A stretch of 64,000 nucleotides of DNA from Motacilla alba alba. Lineage: Eukaryota; Chordata; Aves; Passeriformes; Motacillidae. The DNA lies in assembly GCF_015832195.1 (NCBI RefSeq), contig NC_052017.1:92282429-92346428 (forward strand). Reading direction: 5' to 3'. The translations under genes and the position numbers were made by a program. The stretch's first letter is position 1. Each line of letters starts with the position of its first letter. Below the pieces are notes generated by a model, which saw only the letters and a program-made list of their open reading frames with translations, was not told the DNA's origin and made no database searches. Below are positions 25,883 to 38,200 of the stretch, piece by piece.

Positions 25883-28800
25883 AAACAATCACCTTAAAGG
25901 TAGTTGGAGCAGTGCAGTGGCACTGCAACATTGCATATCACACGTGCAGCAGGCACATGGAGATGGAAAGAGGCTACATGGTCTTCTGCCAGAGCAGAAG
26001 ATCTTTGAAGTAATTTTAAAAGTCTTTCAAGGGATAACTGATTTGTCTGCCAAAAGAATGGGATGAGTGTGGCTTTGTTGAAGGTATTTTTTCTCTAAAG
26101 GCTGCTCAAGTTGTTGTAGTTCCTGGCATAACAGAAATGCTGACGAGAGCAGTGGGCTGGATTGTGTGTGGGTTAGAGGGCTGCAGGGGATGTTGCAGCA
26201 TTCAGAGCTTGTATTTAACTGACAGTAACCGAGCAAGGAGGGAGGACCTAAGATCTTCAGAAGACATTGATCAGCAAGACATTGACACAGAAAGGACTGT
26301 GGAGGCAAAATGTCCTCAAAAACTGCAGCCTTTATGCATCAGATTAACAATTAATTGCACAAAGTAACTTTTTGATGGACTTTTGACTCCACCTCTTGCA
26401 AGTCTATATTATCACGGTACCTCACAAGCTGTACTGACATACAGTATAACAAATTCCTGTTTCCCTGCCTCTCTGCTGCCCCTGTCCTCCTTCTCAGCCT
26501 AAATCCTGTCATCTCATCTCCTGCAGATAAGGCAGGTGTCAATATGAGTTGTTGCCAAGCCGTATACACTGTCATAAGGCAGGGTATTTATAGTCTCAAG
26601 TGTTGCATGTCCTCCCTGGCAACTTCTCTGGCCCTTGTATAATGGCTTCAGCACTGAAGAATTTAATTTTTTTTTTCCTGAGAAGCAGTGGAGTGATGCT
26701 ATAAACATCAGGAAATGATCAATTGAATGATCCTCCTGAAGACACTGAAAAAATTTCAGATGCCAACAGCAGGTGTCAGACTGACATTCAGGTTACACCC
26801 TGGAGTCATCCTGCTGCATGAAGGTGGGAGAAACCAGGTGACCCAATCTGATTTGCAAAGCTGCTTCGCAGCCTGGAGTAAAAACTTGGAACATCCCATA
26901 AAAGACAGAATGTCCCATAAAAATAATTGTAGGTATAAACGACCCAGGTTTGCCAGTTGCATTTCTAAGAGATTTTAAGGGCTGAACTCTTTCCCAGCTA
27001 TGCCTGTGCAATCCCATAGATTCTGTTTCCTGCCCAGGTTGAAGGCAGACAGAACAGGGTCATATTGTCTCAGGTACCACAGTATTAGCCAGCCAGGCAT
27101 TTCCTAGAGTAGTGTCATTTAAGGAAGTGTTTCTTTTCAATCACTGCAATTACTATGGGCATTTCAAAGACCAAAAGGCAGCTAATCTGCCATTCTATGG
27201 AAATATATGAAGCACAATTAAGACACATGCTTCCAATTATTTCTGAGCCCAATTGTTCGTGAAATCTACACATTCATGCTGGCTTTATTTCCCTTCAGCC
27301 TGAAAATAATTTATAGCACTTCCAGTTTTGGGATCTCTCCAGTTGTTTGCTTATTAAAATTTTTACACAATATATATCTTTCTGTTCATTTTTTGTGTGT
27401 GGTGATAAATGTGATATCACATTAAATGTGATATTTAGGCCCCTCACGCTGATCACATATGTTTGGAAACCTGTAGATATTCCAGGACTTAGGGATCTTT
27501 TGACATGAACCTTTAGTTAGGAAAATAGAAAAAAACAAGTAACTAGCTAATTGCATGATATGTCTTATATTGCTGGATGATTGGATGCCTTCTTTGCATT
27601 TCACTAGTTGAGACAAAATTCACAGGGAGAAATGTGTGTCCTACATCAGTCCTAGTTTGGTAAAGGAAATGACAGACTTTGTAAGTAGTCTGTTGTTATC
27701 TGTGACTGAGTATTTTCAAACCCTTTCCTCTGTATGCTCCTGTGATTATTTCAGTACCTTGCACCCCAAAAAAAGTATTTTGTCATGATTTTAAAGAGGG
27801 TGAATATGTATGTTTTGATAAGGCATACTTTAATGGTAGTGTTAAGAAGAGAATTACAAAGACCAGTTGGTGCCTCATGGAACTCTTAAAATTAAAATCA
27901 TCTATTCAGAAAAATTCTGGTTATTCCACTGTGTTTGGAGGGGGAAAGAAAGGGATAAAACCAGGCTCACTGGAGATAAGTCTGGGAGGAGCATGCCAGT
28001 GTTTGAGGGACAGAGCACTAGCGAGGTCCTTGTCTGCTGTCTCAATGGAGAGAGAGGATAGAGATCAGTGTGGTGAAACTTCACAGACATTATTTGTACT
28101 GGCTGGGGTAACTGAAGAAGACAGATTTTCTTTGTAGCAGTAAGTGGATGAAATGAACCTGTATAAAAATAAATCTGATGTCATTCTGACCTAAATTTCA
28201 AACTGAGCATGATTCTCTTTCCTTTTTAGTAGTTTGAGCTTCTCTTTTAGCCTTTATTATTCTTACTTCTTCCACTGCAGAAACTACTAACAGTCCTTCC
28301 ATCAATACCAATACTTTCCATTCAACCTAGCAACCTCTGCTGCAAAAAATATGTTCTTTAAGTATCAAAAAGCATTCTCAGAAGAAGCAGATTCTGGAGA
28401 GGTCATTGACCATATGGTGTGTCAAGAGCCTTTAAGAGAGCATGCTAAGCCTAAATGGTGAGACATAACTCTCCAGCTCACAGTGTGATAGCCTGAGAGA
28501 CAGGGGGAAAGGGTGAGAAATGTATAGGAAAAGTTATCTTCGACTATACTGCTTTGGGACCAGAAAAGGTGGAATATATAGTGACTAAAGAGAACATTAG
28601 CAGCAATTACATGTGAATTTTAAGTGCAAAACAAGCTTTCTTGGTACACTGAGCTATCAACCTTTTGAATTGCAGCCACTTTTAGGAAAAGTTTGGGATG
28701 AGGCTAGAACATGCAGGAGTCTCCTTTCACACGCTAGACCTGAACTCTGATGTGTCCTGTAGCAGTAATATTTGGTATGGTACTTCTCCCTTTGCACAAG

Positions 28801-29964
28801 CTTCTTCCCATGGAGGAGCTTGCACAATATAGTCTGAGAACCTCTGCACACTTATGTTGGTAAACCATTTACAGAACTCTCACAGAATGGTGTTCTAAAC
28901 TAAAATTGTGTTGTGTGTTGATCTTTTTCACAGACTGGAAAATTGCTCAGCTTGGTACAGTACTATGTGGGGGGACTCTTTTTTTTGTTGTTGTTTTTGC
29001 CTTCATCTTTGCACCCAACTTGAAAAACCACAGTTATCTCTAGATTCATGAGAACTCCCTGTGAGGATGAGATCTTTCTAGAGCTCTCCTTGCCATTTCC
29101 AGAGTGCTTTGGTTGTCCTAGATGTTTTGTAAAATAAAACAAGGAATACCGGTCATCTCTGGACAGGTTATGAAAGTTTTACAAATAAAATACAGGGGAA
29201 TTAGCAAGCAGGGAAAGCAATGTGAACAAAGTGCAAGAATGCCCTAGCTGCATGTTTCTAATATAAAACAGCATCAGATGTGGTATTGCAATGTAATAGG
29301 AATTTACTGGCAAAATGAGACTTCCATTTCCGGGTCTGGCCATAACAGGATATTAACATAAGAGTTGACTAACACAGTAAAGTTGAGGTCACATCAGGTT
29401 TCCTGGATGGATATACTTCATCAATGACTTGGAGAAAATTATTTTTAAAAGTGCTATTTTTTCATATTCAAATCATCACTCTTCAAGCCTGAAAAAAAAT
29501 CCTGTGCAATAGGATTATCACCAACACACACAACCTCATTTCATCAGCACACACACATATGTTCCTCTGAGTAGGTTTGCTTTTACATATGGCCATTGCA
29601 GTCTCAGTGAAAAACTGTATCTTTAGGCTATTAATTCCAAGCTCTATTTTTAATTCCTAAGAGGGCTGGTATTTGGGGACTAATGCCACTATTGAACCAA
29701 ATGTTTTGAGAGGTTTTGGTTTGTTAAATGGGCAAGAAACCATTCTTGCCATTTATGGTGGCCCTCAGACTACTGCAAGGAAGTCTACCAATGACTGAGG
29801 GTATTACTTCACATCCCAGTTAGGTGTTCTGCCTACCAGCAAAAGAAAGAGGTAAAATTTACATCAGTCACTTTAAAAAGGCAGGAGAAACATGGGCACA
29901 CCACATGTGTGAAGAGAAAGGCTGTTTTTCTGTTAATAACTTGAATGGCCCCATGATGAGTACT
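25883..29964. other. Intergenic sequence, no gene seen
   Basis: About 4 kb of AT-rich DNA has no recognised exon or repeat. The only local structure I noted is a 16-bp palindrome with a neighbouring 12-bp direct repeat at 27406-27434. Open frames such as the one at 27742-28137 show no known domain. Confidence 0.6.
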
Positions 29965-29965
29965 G

Positions 29966-30478
29966 AGACAGCTCTGGGATCCCCAATACAGAAAAGGTGT
30001 GGACCTGTTGGAGTGAGTCCAGAGGAGGAGCATGAAGATTATTAGAGTGCTAGAGCATCTCTGCTATGAAGATAGGCGGAGAAACTGGGGCTGTTCATCC
30101 TGGAGAAGAGAAGGCTCCAGGGTGACTGTATAGCAGCCTTTCGGTACTCAAAGGGAGCTTACAGGAAAGCCGGAGAGGGAGGGACCTTTACAGTGGACAT
30201 GTAGTGGGATAAGGGGCAGTGGTTTTAAACCTTTAGAGGGTAGGTTAACATCAGATATTAGAAAGAAATTCTTTACTGTGAGGGTGGCGAGGCACTGAAA
30301 CAGCTTGCCCAGAGAAGTTGTGGATGCCCCATCCCTGGAAGTGTCCAAGGCTAGACTGGATGAGGCTTTGAGCAACTTGGTCGAGTGGGTGGCACCTCTG
30401 CCCATTGCAGGGGGTTGAACTAGATGATCTTTAAGGTCTTTCCAACCTGAACCATTCTATGACTCTGTGTCTGTGTGA
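29966..30478 (+). mobile_element. CR1 LINE 3' fragment
   Basis: In plus orientation this reads through familiar CR1 3' text: GTGGACCTGTTGGAGTGAGT, then TTCATCCTGGAGAAGAGAAG, then TGGATGCCCCATCCCTGGAA, then GAACTAGATGATCTTTAAGG. It ends in CCATTCTATGACTCTG at the terminal octamer region. It covers about 500 bases of the 3' end and is 5'-truncated. It contains stops and is not a working element. Confidence 0.93.
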
Positions 30479-30989
30479 TAAGAATGATGAGCATGTGAGG
30501 GTTTGTGTCTGTGCTAATGAGCTCCCTTAGCCTTCAAAGGGTCTGTGGAGCACCTTAGTCACTATGCAGTGATGGAGAGTTGTTTGCTAGCTGGCACTTA
30601 GCAGCTCAAATCCAGGAGCAGCCTTTTAATGCAATGTTTGCTTTCCAGGGCTGAGCGGGGTTCCTGGCACAGTTTATTTCTGGAATTTACACCAAGCCTA
30701 AGCATGCTCAGTCTGTCCTCCCTTGCATGGTGAAGGATGCTCAGAGAACTTCTCCAGTACCGTGAAATCGCTGGACATTTTGCCGCAGAGGCAGTGACCT
30801 GAAGCCAGCAGCACCAAGGGAACACTTTGAGAACACTAGAAGGAAAAACACTTGTAAAATTCCTGAGATAAGCCACAAATACGAGGAGGTTGTGGAAGGA
30901 AAGCCTGCCTTGAAGTTCCATGGAATGCCATCAGTAAAAACAGCCTAAGATGTTTCTGCTCACCCTATTACCACATTTCATAATCACTT
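30479..30989. other. Spacer between CR1 and solo LTR
   Basis: About 500 bases separate the CR1 3' end from the LTR. I recognise no repeat family or exon. The minus-strand open frame at 30598-30921 has no known domain. Confidence 0.5.
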
Positions 30990-31592
30990 GACTGGTTTTT
31001 ACTGGTTTTGGCTGGGGCAGAGTTAATTTTCTTGGCAGCAGCCTACATGATGCTATCTTTTAGGGTTTTGCTGAAAATCGTGTTGATAATAACACGGGTA
31101 TGTGTTAGCTACTGCTGAGCAGTGCTTACACAGTGTCAAAGCTGCTTTTACTCCTCACATTGATGCACCAATGAGTGGGCTGGGGATGGGCAGGAGGTTT
31201 GGAGGGGACAGACACGGGGCACAGCTGACCTCTGTGACAAAAGGGACATCCCATACTGTACAACATAATGATCAGCAATAAAAGCTGGGCACTGGCCAGG
31301 CACTAGTTGGCTCAAGGACAGCAGTTGCTATTTCTTGCATCAGTTGTCTTTCTTGGGTGTTTTTTTTGTTTTTTTTTTGTTATTGCTTTTGTGTGTGTAT
31401 GTGTTTGTCGGGGATTTTTGTTTGTTTCTTTTTTAGCATCCTTCCTTTTTACTTATTAAACTGTGTTTATCTCAACCCATACATTTTCTCACTTTGTCCC
31501 TCCTATTCTCTCCCAAACCCTTGGAAGGAGTGAGCACGCAGCTGTGTGGGGCTGAGCTGCCCACCAGGGCTGACACACAAACCAGGCTGTTA
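30990..31592 (+). mobile_element. Solo LTR of a songbird endogenous retrovirus
   Basis: The left end reads CTGGTTTTGGCTGGGGCAGA followed by GTTAATTTTCTTGGCAGCAG. The block carries a TGTTAGCTACTGCTGAGCAG segment, a CAATAAAAGCTGGG segment at the expected TATA position, a T-rich stretch, and an end region with TTTATCTCAACCC and GGAGTGAGCACGCAGCTGTG. This order matches an LTR family I know as abundant in passerines. Both edges are approximate by about 10 bases. No gag, pol or env sequence flanks it, so it is a solo LTR. Confidence 0.85.
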
Positions 31593-32973
31593 CAACTCTC
31601 TGCAGGGCTGTACTGAAATCCAGGTGAGAAGATCCACATCAAAAACAAATCTGTATATCATGATATTGAGATCACACTCAAAAAGAGCAGATGCTCCAGA
31701 AAAATCACAGATTATCTTTTAACTTGCTGTGAATGCTTTAGACCACTCTGCCATTTCTCTGATCTCAAATCACCATTGGAAAGACCTCACACTAGCTGAA
31801 TTTGCTATTACAGAAGAATTACCCTCATAGTTCTTCAGAATGTAATCAGTGATCTGCAAAGCACACGTTTATGAATAACTACCTGCAGTTTCTAATCTCC
31901 AGCCCACATTTTGATCTCAATTACAGATGTCTCCCAGTCAGGGGAGCAGAAACAAGGCCATATTATTTAAGGCAGGACATAAAGATTACAAATAGAAAAC
32001 TGTATGACTGACTGTAATATTCACAGTTTACAAACTGTGTTTTTCTGTCAGCAGCATAGGTCAAATAGTATTATTTCTGTTCCCCCTCTGGATAATTTAC
32101 ATAACAAACTAGTACAACAAGAACAACTTATTTCACAATCAGCCTGAAGTTTGCTTTTGGCATAGGAGCACCAGTTCTAATCAAGTTCAAGTGCTCAAAT
32201 CATCTCTGAAAACAATTAATGGTTACGTCCCCAGGAAAATAATGAATTTTTTTAAAGATTTTTGGAAGCATTTTTCCCAGTCACCAACCTTGGCTGTCAT
32301 TTTCTGTAACACCATTTCTCAAAACAAAAAATATATTGGATTATTATGATTATGCGCAGTAAAACAAAGAAGTGTCAGGAACGAGCTCTTCTTCATTTCA
32401 ACAGAAAGGATCCATTTAGCAGCCTTCAGTCTGCCCTTAAGTGGTTAATGTCATGTTCAGAACAGGTTTTTATTACCCTTTCTTCCTTCCCTGCCTCACT
32501 GCACACACACTTTTTTTTTTCCCCTGCAACTTGATGCTTTTGGTTCCTTTCACTGTGTATTATCTGCTGCTGGCAGTAATCTTAGCTCTTCAACTGACAG
32601 CAAAATTATGAGGTGCTCAGTACAAGATGACAATTTTCCTTCCCTTATTCTAATTCATTCGTGCCTTCATCAAGGAATCAGCGTCATCTTTTCAACACAT
32701 TAACAGCTCTCTGCTGATAGAAAGCATTAGTCCCCCATTCTTCAGCAAGAGGTCAAAAATTATTTTTGTTTTGTAACAACCCATTAAATTTTGTGCTTTG
32801 GAAAATTCCATTGCTCTCTGATTTCAAACAGCTAGGCTGCTGTCTCAGTTGGCACAGAGGGAAGAGAGGGTTTGCTTGGTGAGACACCAAGTGACACAGG
32901 CAGCTAAAATTCTTTCCTAAACAGGACCATAGTCTACCACCAACCTGGTTGATTACTTTGGTTACTTGCTTGC

Positions 32974-32991
32974 TTTTTTTTTTTTTTTTTT
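32974..32991 (+). repeat. T homopolymer, 18 bases
   Basis: An uninterrupted T18 run follows a short TTGC-type repeat. No element was identified around it. Confidence 0.9.
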
Positions 32992-35161
32992 GGCCTGCTC
33001 TTAAGAGAGGCTCTTCATTTTGATATTCACACAGAGGCTCCTGGCATTGTTTTTCTACCTTTAAAATAGTTTTTAACTAAATGTGGCCATAGGCTTTTTG
33101 AAAGTTACAACTTTACAACTTGGGTTTATATATAACCAGAGAAGATATAATCTATTTCTGTATACATTGTATACATACATTGGCTTTATTCAGTCTCCCA
33201 TACAGCTGAATTTATCTGGGTAGACGAGTGAGTTCTCTTATTCACAGGTAGCTTCATAACAGGAGACCTTAGTCAGTGTTACACACACTCATTTGCATTC
33301 AGTGTAGCAGAAGCTGAAAATCTTTGTCAGAAAACTTGCAATAAATTGTTCAGTGAGCACGGTTGTGTTTCTGATGTGTGATAGGACCTGAAATGAGCCT
33401 GGCAGCAGACAGAGGGGTCTGTAGAGACTGAGAGGCTGTGCTGACCCTGCCAACGTCCCCAGGCACTGGAGCAGAGCCCAGCTGACCAGCTCAGTTCAAG
33501 GACACATGAAGCCGGCAGTGACGCTCCTTGTGCTGCAAACAGACATATGGATATAGGGGTTTTCCTACCTCTCTTTTAATTGTAGCACTTGGAACAATTT
33601 GAAACCAAAATAAGGAGAATGAGAGATGGAAACGACCTGGTTAAAAATATCCTCTACAGCAAGTATGCAGTAAAATAAGCATACTGCAATATTTGCAGAT
33701 AGGGTTGGGAGGAAGCCGAGGTGGAAAACTGTGGTTTGGGGTGAAAATAGAAGTTGAAGAGCTAATTCAGCATTCACCTCAGCACTGTCAGAGCCCTGGC
33801 AGAGAAATCAGCAGGACTCCTGAAATTTGCAGCAGCAATAGCAGGACACCCAAAGGACAGGGTTTGAGAAAGAGAAACCCATTCCTTTGGGTCAGAGGAG
33901 GATGACAGAAAAAAAACCCACTAATATTTTGAAACTGTTGAGATCCAGCTTTCTTCTAATCCATGTGCCAGCCACAATTGCTTCATGCCTCTCCAGGGAG
34001 TTTTGAGGGGTTCCTGATGAGGGGTTCCTTCCGCCCCTTGCTGAGCACAAACAATCTGACACAAATCAGGCTGACTGCTCCTTTCCAAGGGCAGTGTTGT
34101 AGGCACATTTCCCAGGAAACTAGCTCTGTGAACCTTTAGTTTATTACTGTTACCTCGGAAGCAACTGTATCTATTCCCAGTTTTACATCAGAGAGCATCT
34201 GAAATTAATGTTCTTTAATAAACAGCAAAATGTGTGTTGTCATCATCTCAGGGTGAACACACATATGGTTAGACCTCTGGCAGACCTTTTTTATGCTCTA
34301 CCTGCACCTAAGAGTGATCTTCAGATTTTGTCCCATGCTGTCCTGTATTGTTGGATTTAAGTATTCAGCCGTGATTCAGCAAAAAGAGGGAAAAAACTGC
34401 CAGCCACAAACACAAAGACTTCACTCCTTCTCACTCTTCCCAGCTGCACACACCCAATCGACTCATTTCCTTTCCCAGCAAAGGAATTAGGCCCCCGCAA
34501 TGCTGTTATTTCCAAAACAAGGATATTCAGCCATAAAACTTTTGCTTTTGTGTTAAGGAAAATGTGCCAGATGTCCTTGCTGCACAAGGGACGAGCAGAG
34601 ACAAGCACACAGCGTACACCAGTTAGTTTGGAGAGATGCAATATTTGCCAATGTATTTAATGCCACACATGCCAGCACTCTGAGTGCAGAATGTGCCAAA
34701 GCTGCTGAGCTGTGAGACAGCAGGAGATGCTCACCCCAGGGGATGTAAGCTGCCCAGTGAAGTCTTTTCAGTTCCCTGTAGTACTTACACAAAGTAATCT
34801 CTCCTGAAGCAACTTCCTGCTTCACCAGACTTACGATCCTCCTTCCCTTTTTTCCAAGGGCATTAAATTATCATTTGCTTCTTATTCCCTTGGATGACCC
34901 ACCTAGTTTATGCTAATTCCCTTGTGAAGTGCAGCTTCTCCCTAGAGACCTTTCACAGAGCTTGCAATGTTTTCCTGTGTAATGATGATTTCCCCATGAA
35001 ATAGGCTTGATTTGAAAGAGAAAGTGTTTCCTTGAGCTGCCAGTTCAGTCAAGTCTCCAGCAGCTGAGCTGGCTTTCTTCCACCTTAAGCTGGAATGACG
35101 CTAGTAATCAAGGGTCGTGCTGACAAGCTCCAGGCTCCGGCTGCGCCTGTGTGACCGAGTG

Positions 35162-35206
35162 GCCACCAGCTGACGCTCTAAGTGACAGCTTGCTCTAGCT
35201 GGTGGC
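35162..35206. repeat. Inverted repeat with perfect 10-bp arms
   Basis: The arms GCCACCAGCT (35162-35171) and AGCTGGTGGC (35197-35206) are exact reverse complements with a 25-base loop between them. The segment lies in a locally CpG-containing patch (about 35095-35250) within AT-rich DNA. The arms are too short for a typical microRNA precursor. Confidence 0.7.
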
Positions 35207-38200
35207 TCTGACATGGGGGAACCCACGGCGATGAAGCCAGCAGAGTTGATGGCAGCCAGTGCTGCAGAAGGCCATGAAAAAGAGGGGAAAGAGGCATGAA
35301 AAGCACTTAAGACTAAGATCTGGAGATACCTACTCAAGTGAAAACAGACCATCTTTAATTAATTTTCAGAGTGTGAATGCACTAAGAGACTATTTTGCTG
35401 AGGACTGGACAGAAAAAAAAACTTCTCCCCTTTACAGCTTTTTCCAAATGTGTAAAAAATCCCTAAAGAAAGACCAAAATGCCTTCCTCCTCCCTAATAT
35501 GACACCATGGAACATAAATTCATGCATATTCAGACACAATCTTACTCACAGGGGAAAAAAAAATATAGCGGCACTGAAAGAGACAGTTCAGAATGCCACT
35601 AAATTACATGTGCCGTGTAATTTGTATTTTTTCACCTTGGCAAATCAGTGCTATTCTCTCCTGCTAGCACTCAGTGTCGGTACTTGAATGCTGAACCACC
35701 ACTCAGAGCACATGGAGTTCACCTAGGGAACCCAGAGGAAATTCATGTCCATTAGCTAGGGTAAAAGGGAAAAATGTCTTTGCTATGTTTCAGCTGGATT
35801 GCAGAATTTCTGCTAGGATTTCTGAGGACAGAAATGCTGTTTATAAAGCATCAGTTGGCAAAAAGGTGTTTCATTACTGAAGCACAGTTGAAAAATCTGG
35901 CTATTTAAGTGACGTGTAAATGCTGAGCTTTTTGAAAGCCTAGCTTTTCCTTTTTTTGTCACTGTTTTTTTCTTCTGTCACTTGTTATTCTGAAGTGTTA
36001 AGTGTTTCTGGATGTGTCTCTAAAGCTTTCTTGTTTTTTGCTGATCTTTTTCACATCTTCATTCAATACAAACATGTTGAGGAGAGTGCAACTTTTTAAT
36101 ATATCTCATAAAAACTGACATACTCCAGGAAAATAACAATGGAATTCAGTTTTTATTTCATCCACTAGCTATTCAGGAGAACTGTGTATCTAATGCATGT
36201 ATGTGATCTCCTCACAAGATGAAAGAGAAGATTTTGCGCTTGAGTTTTATGCTTGTCCTTTGCATTTACTGGCTTCTCATTCTCTTTTTCCCTAACTGCT
36301 CTTGCTCCTGGAGGAGCCATAAACTTTGCTTCAGCTCTGCTTGAGAGCAGTATAGCCGCCACTAGTTCTTCTCGTGAGTAAGGAATGACACCTTGTGGCT
36401 GTAAAGTGCCAAAATAAAAACAATCCTATTACATTTTGAATCATCTGTCCATTGCCTATAGAGCAAAGTTTTCTGTAACTGTATTTTCTTTAAGGAGCCA
36501 AAGAAATATCAGTATAAATATGGGTTTGGGCTTTTTAATTTATGTTTTTATATGGTTAAGGACAATTAAACTTCCTGTCTCCCAGGGAGAAACTATAGCT
36601 TTGGAGGCTTTGCTCACCTAGCAGCCAGACACAGTTTTTTTACTCCAGCCAGACTGTCATTTGTGAGCAGTTAGCTCAAGGATCATCTCACAGGGAGACT
36701 TCACTCCTAGTCCGTGGTGGGAACTGGAGGAACAATTTTTCTCCATAAAGCCATTTGCAAGAATTGGCCAAGCAGAAGTAGGATGATCTCGCAACAGACC
36801 TTTCTAACACTATTAGCCCTGGTCCCCTAGCCCCTTGCCATACCTTTGCAGGGCAGACCTTAGCCTAGGGAGCAGAAGAAATGTGTGAGAGTGCCGTCCT
36901 AATCTGGGGACAGGATGAGTTTTGGCTTCAGGATATTGTTTCTGCTTCCACCATAAAGATTAACAAAAACCTTTGAGATTCTCTTTAAATCACTTGTTTC
37001 TTAATTGTCCTACTACTAGCAAAAAAAAACCTTTTAGCACAAGGAAATGGAAGTGCAATGGGCTTGAAACACCCCTCACTCCAACCTGGCATTTCTTCCT
37101 ATGTGGTTATTTATTTGTATTGTTTAAATTGCACCAACTCCTGGGAACTCAGTGTGCTAGGCTTTGTACTAACAAAATATTCAAAGGTAATGCCTACATA
37201 GTGGACAAGAAGTATCAAGTGGGCAAAATGGATTACAGCTGATGATGTGTGCTGGGAAGAGAAGAGTGAAAGAGGGAAAAAAACAGGCATTTCTGCTCAT
37301 CCATTGAGTTTAGGTGATGTCAGATGAGAATGGTTTGTACTTCAGCATGGGAAAAGTGAATTTTAAGCAGAGATGCCAGAGAGGGGATGTCTAACTTCTT
37401 CAGGTAAAGAAAGTTGGCTGAAAGTTTTGTCCAAGTAAAAAAAAGAGAGTGAGGAAGACAATGCAAATCATCTTCCTGCTCTTGAAAGTTCACTGGGGTA
37501 GTCCAGAGGCTGGCAATGAAAGTGTTACCTGACTCAAGCTCAGTCTGTTTTGCCCATGCAGAGGGCATAACTTCTCCCAAAGTACAACAGTCATCTCTTA
37601 GAGATGCCCAGGAGAAAGAAATCACTGACTTTTCCAGGTGTGACCATTCTAATGATGTAAATGGCCACTTGTCCACAGTGACAATACCAGACACTTTAAC
37701 CCATGCAACAAATGAAGACAGAGTAACCCAGATTTTTGAGCTCTGTTCTTATTTGGGCTTTAAGATCACCTTTTAATGAACCTTTATGAACTTAAGAGCT
37801 GAAAGATTCATCCAAACTTCTTTCCTAAGCAAAGGGCAATGTTTATTCTGGACTTCCCAGTTTGGATTAATATGCTTTGAATGAATATTTAGCTTGTGGC
37901 AGGAGCCTTTTTGGCCATCACATATTGTTCCAAGATACACAAACCTTTCAAAGCACAGTTGGAAAGGACCCTGAGGAATGTCATTTGAACCAATATGAAC
38001 ATGGAGTTAGATCAAATGCCCTTCAGAAGCCCCTTTAAATCCTAATTTTTCTATCATTCTCTGAGCAAGCTGTGTGACATGTCAAACCAAGTCTCAGACC
38101 AGAAAGCTGTGCATAAAGCTGTGATCAAGACCTTCATTTTGAAGAGAAACTCAAGCTTAATTCACAGTTTATTTACATCATGATGCAAGTGCTATCACTC

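Noticed and set aside
35259..35687. Plus-strand open frame of 142 residues
   Set aside because: It has no recognised domain, no promoter or splice context and ordinary intergenic composition.
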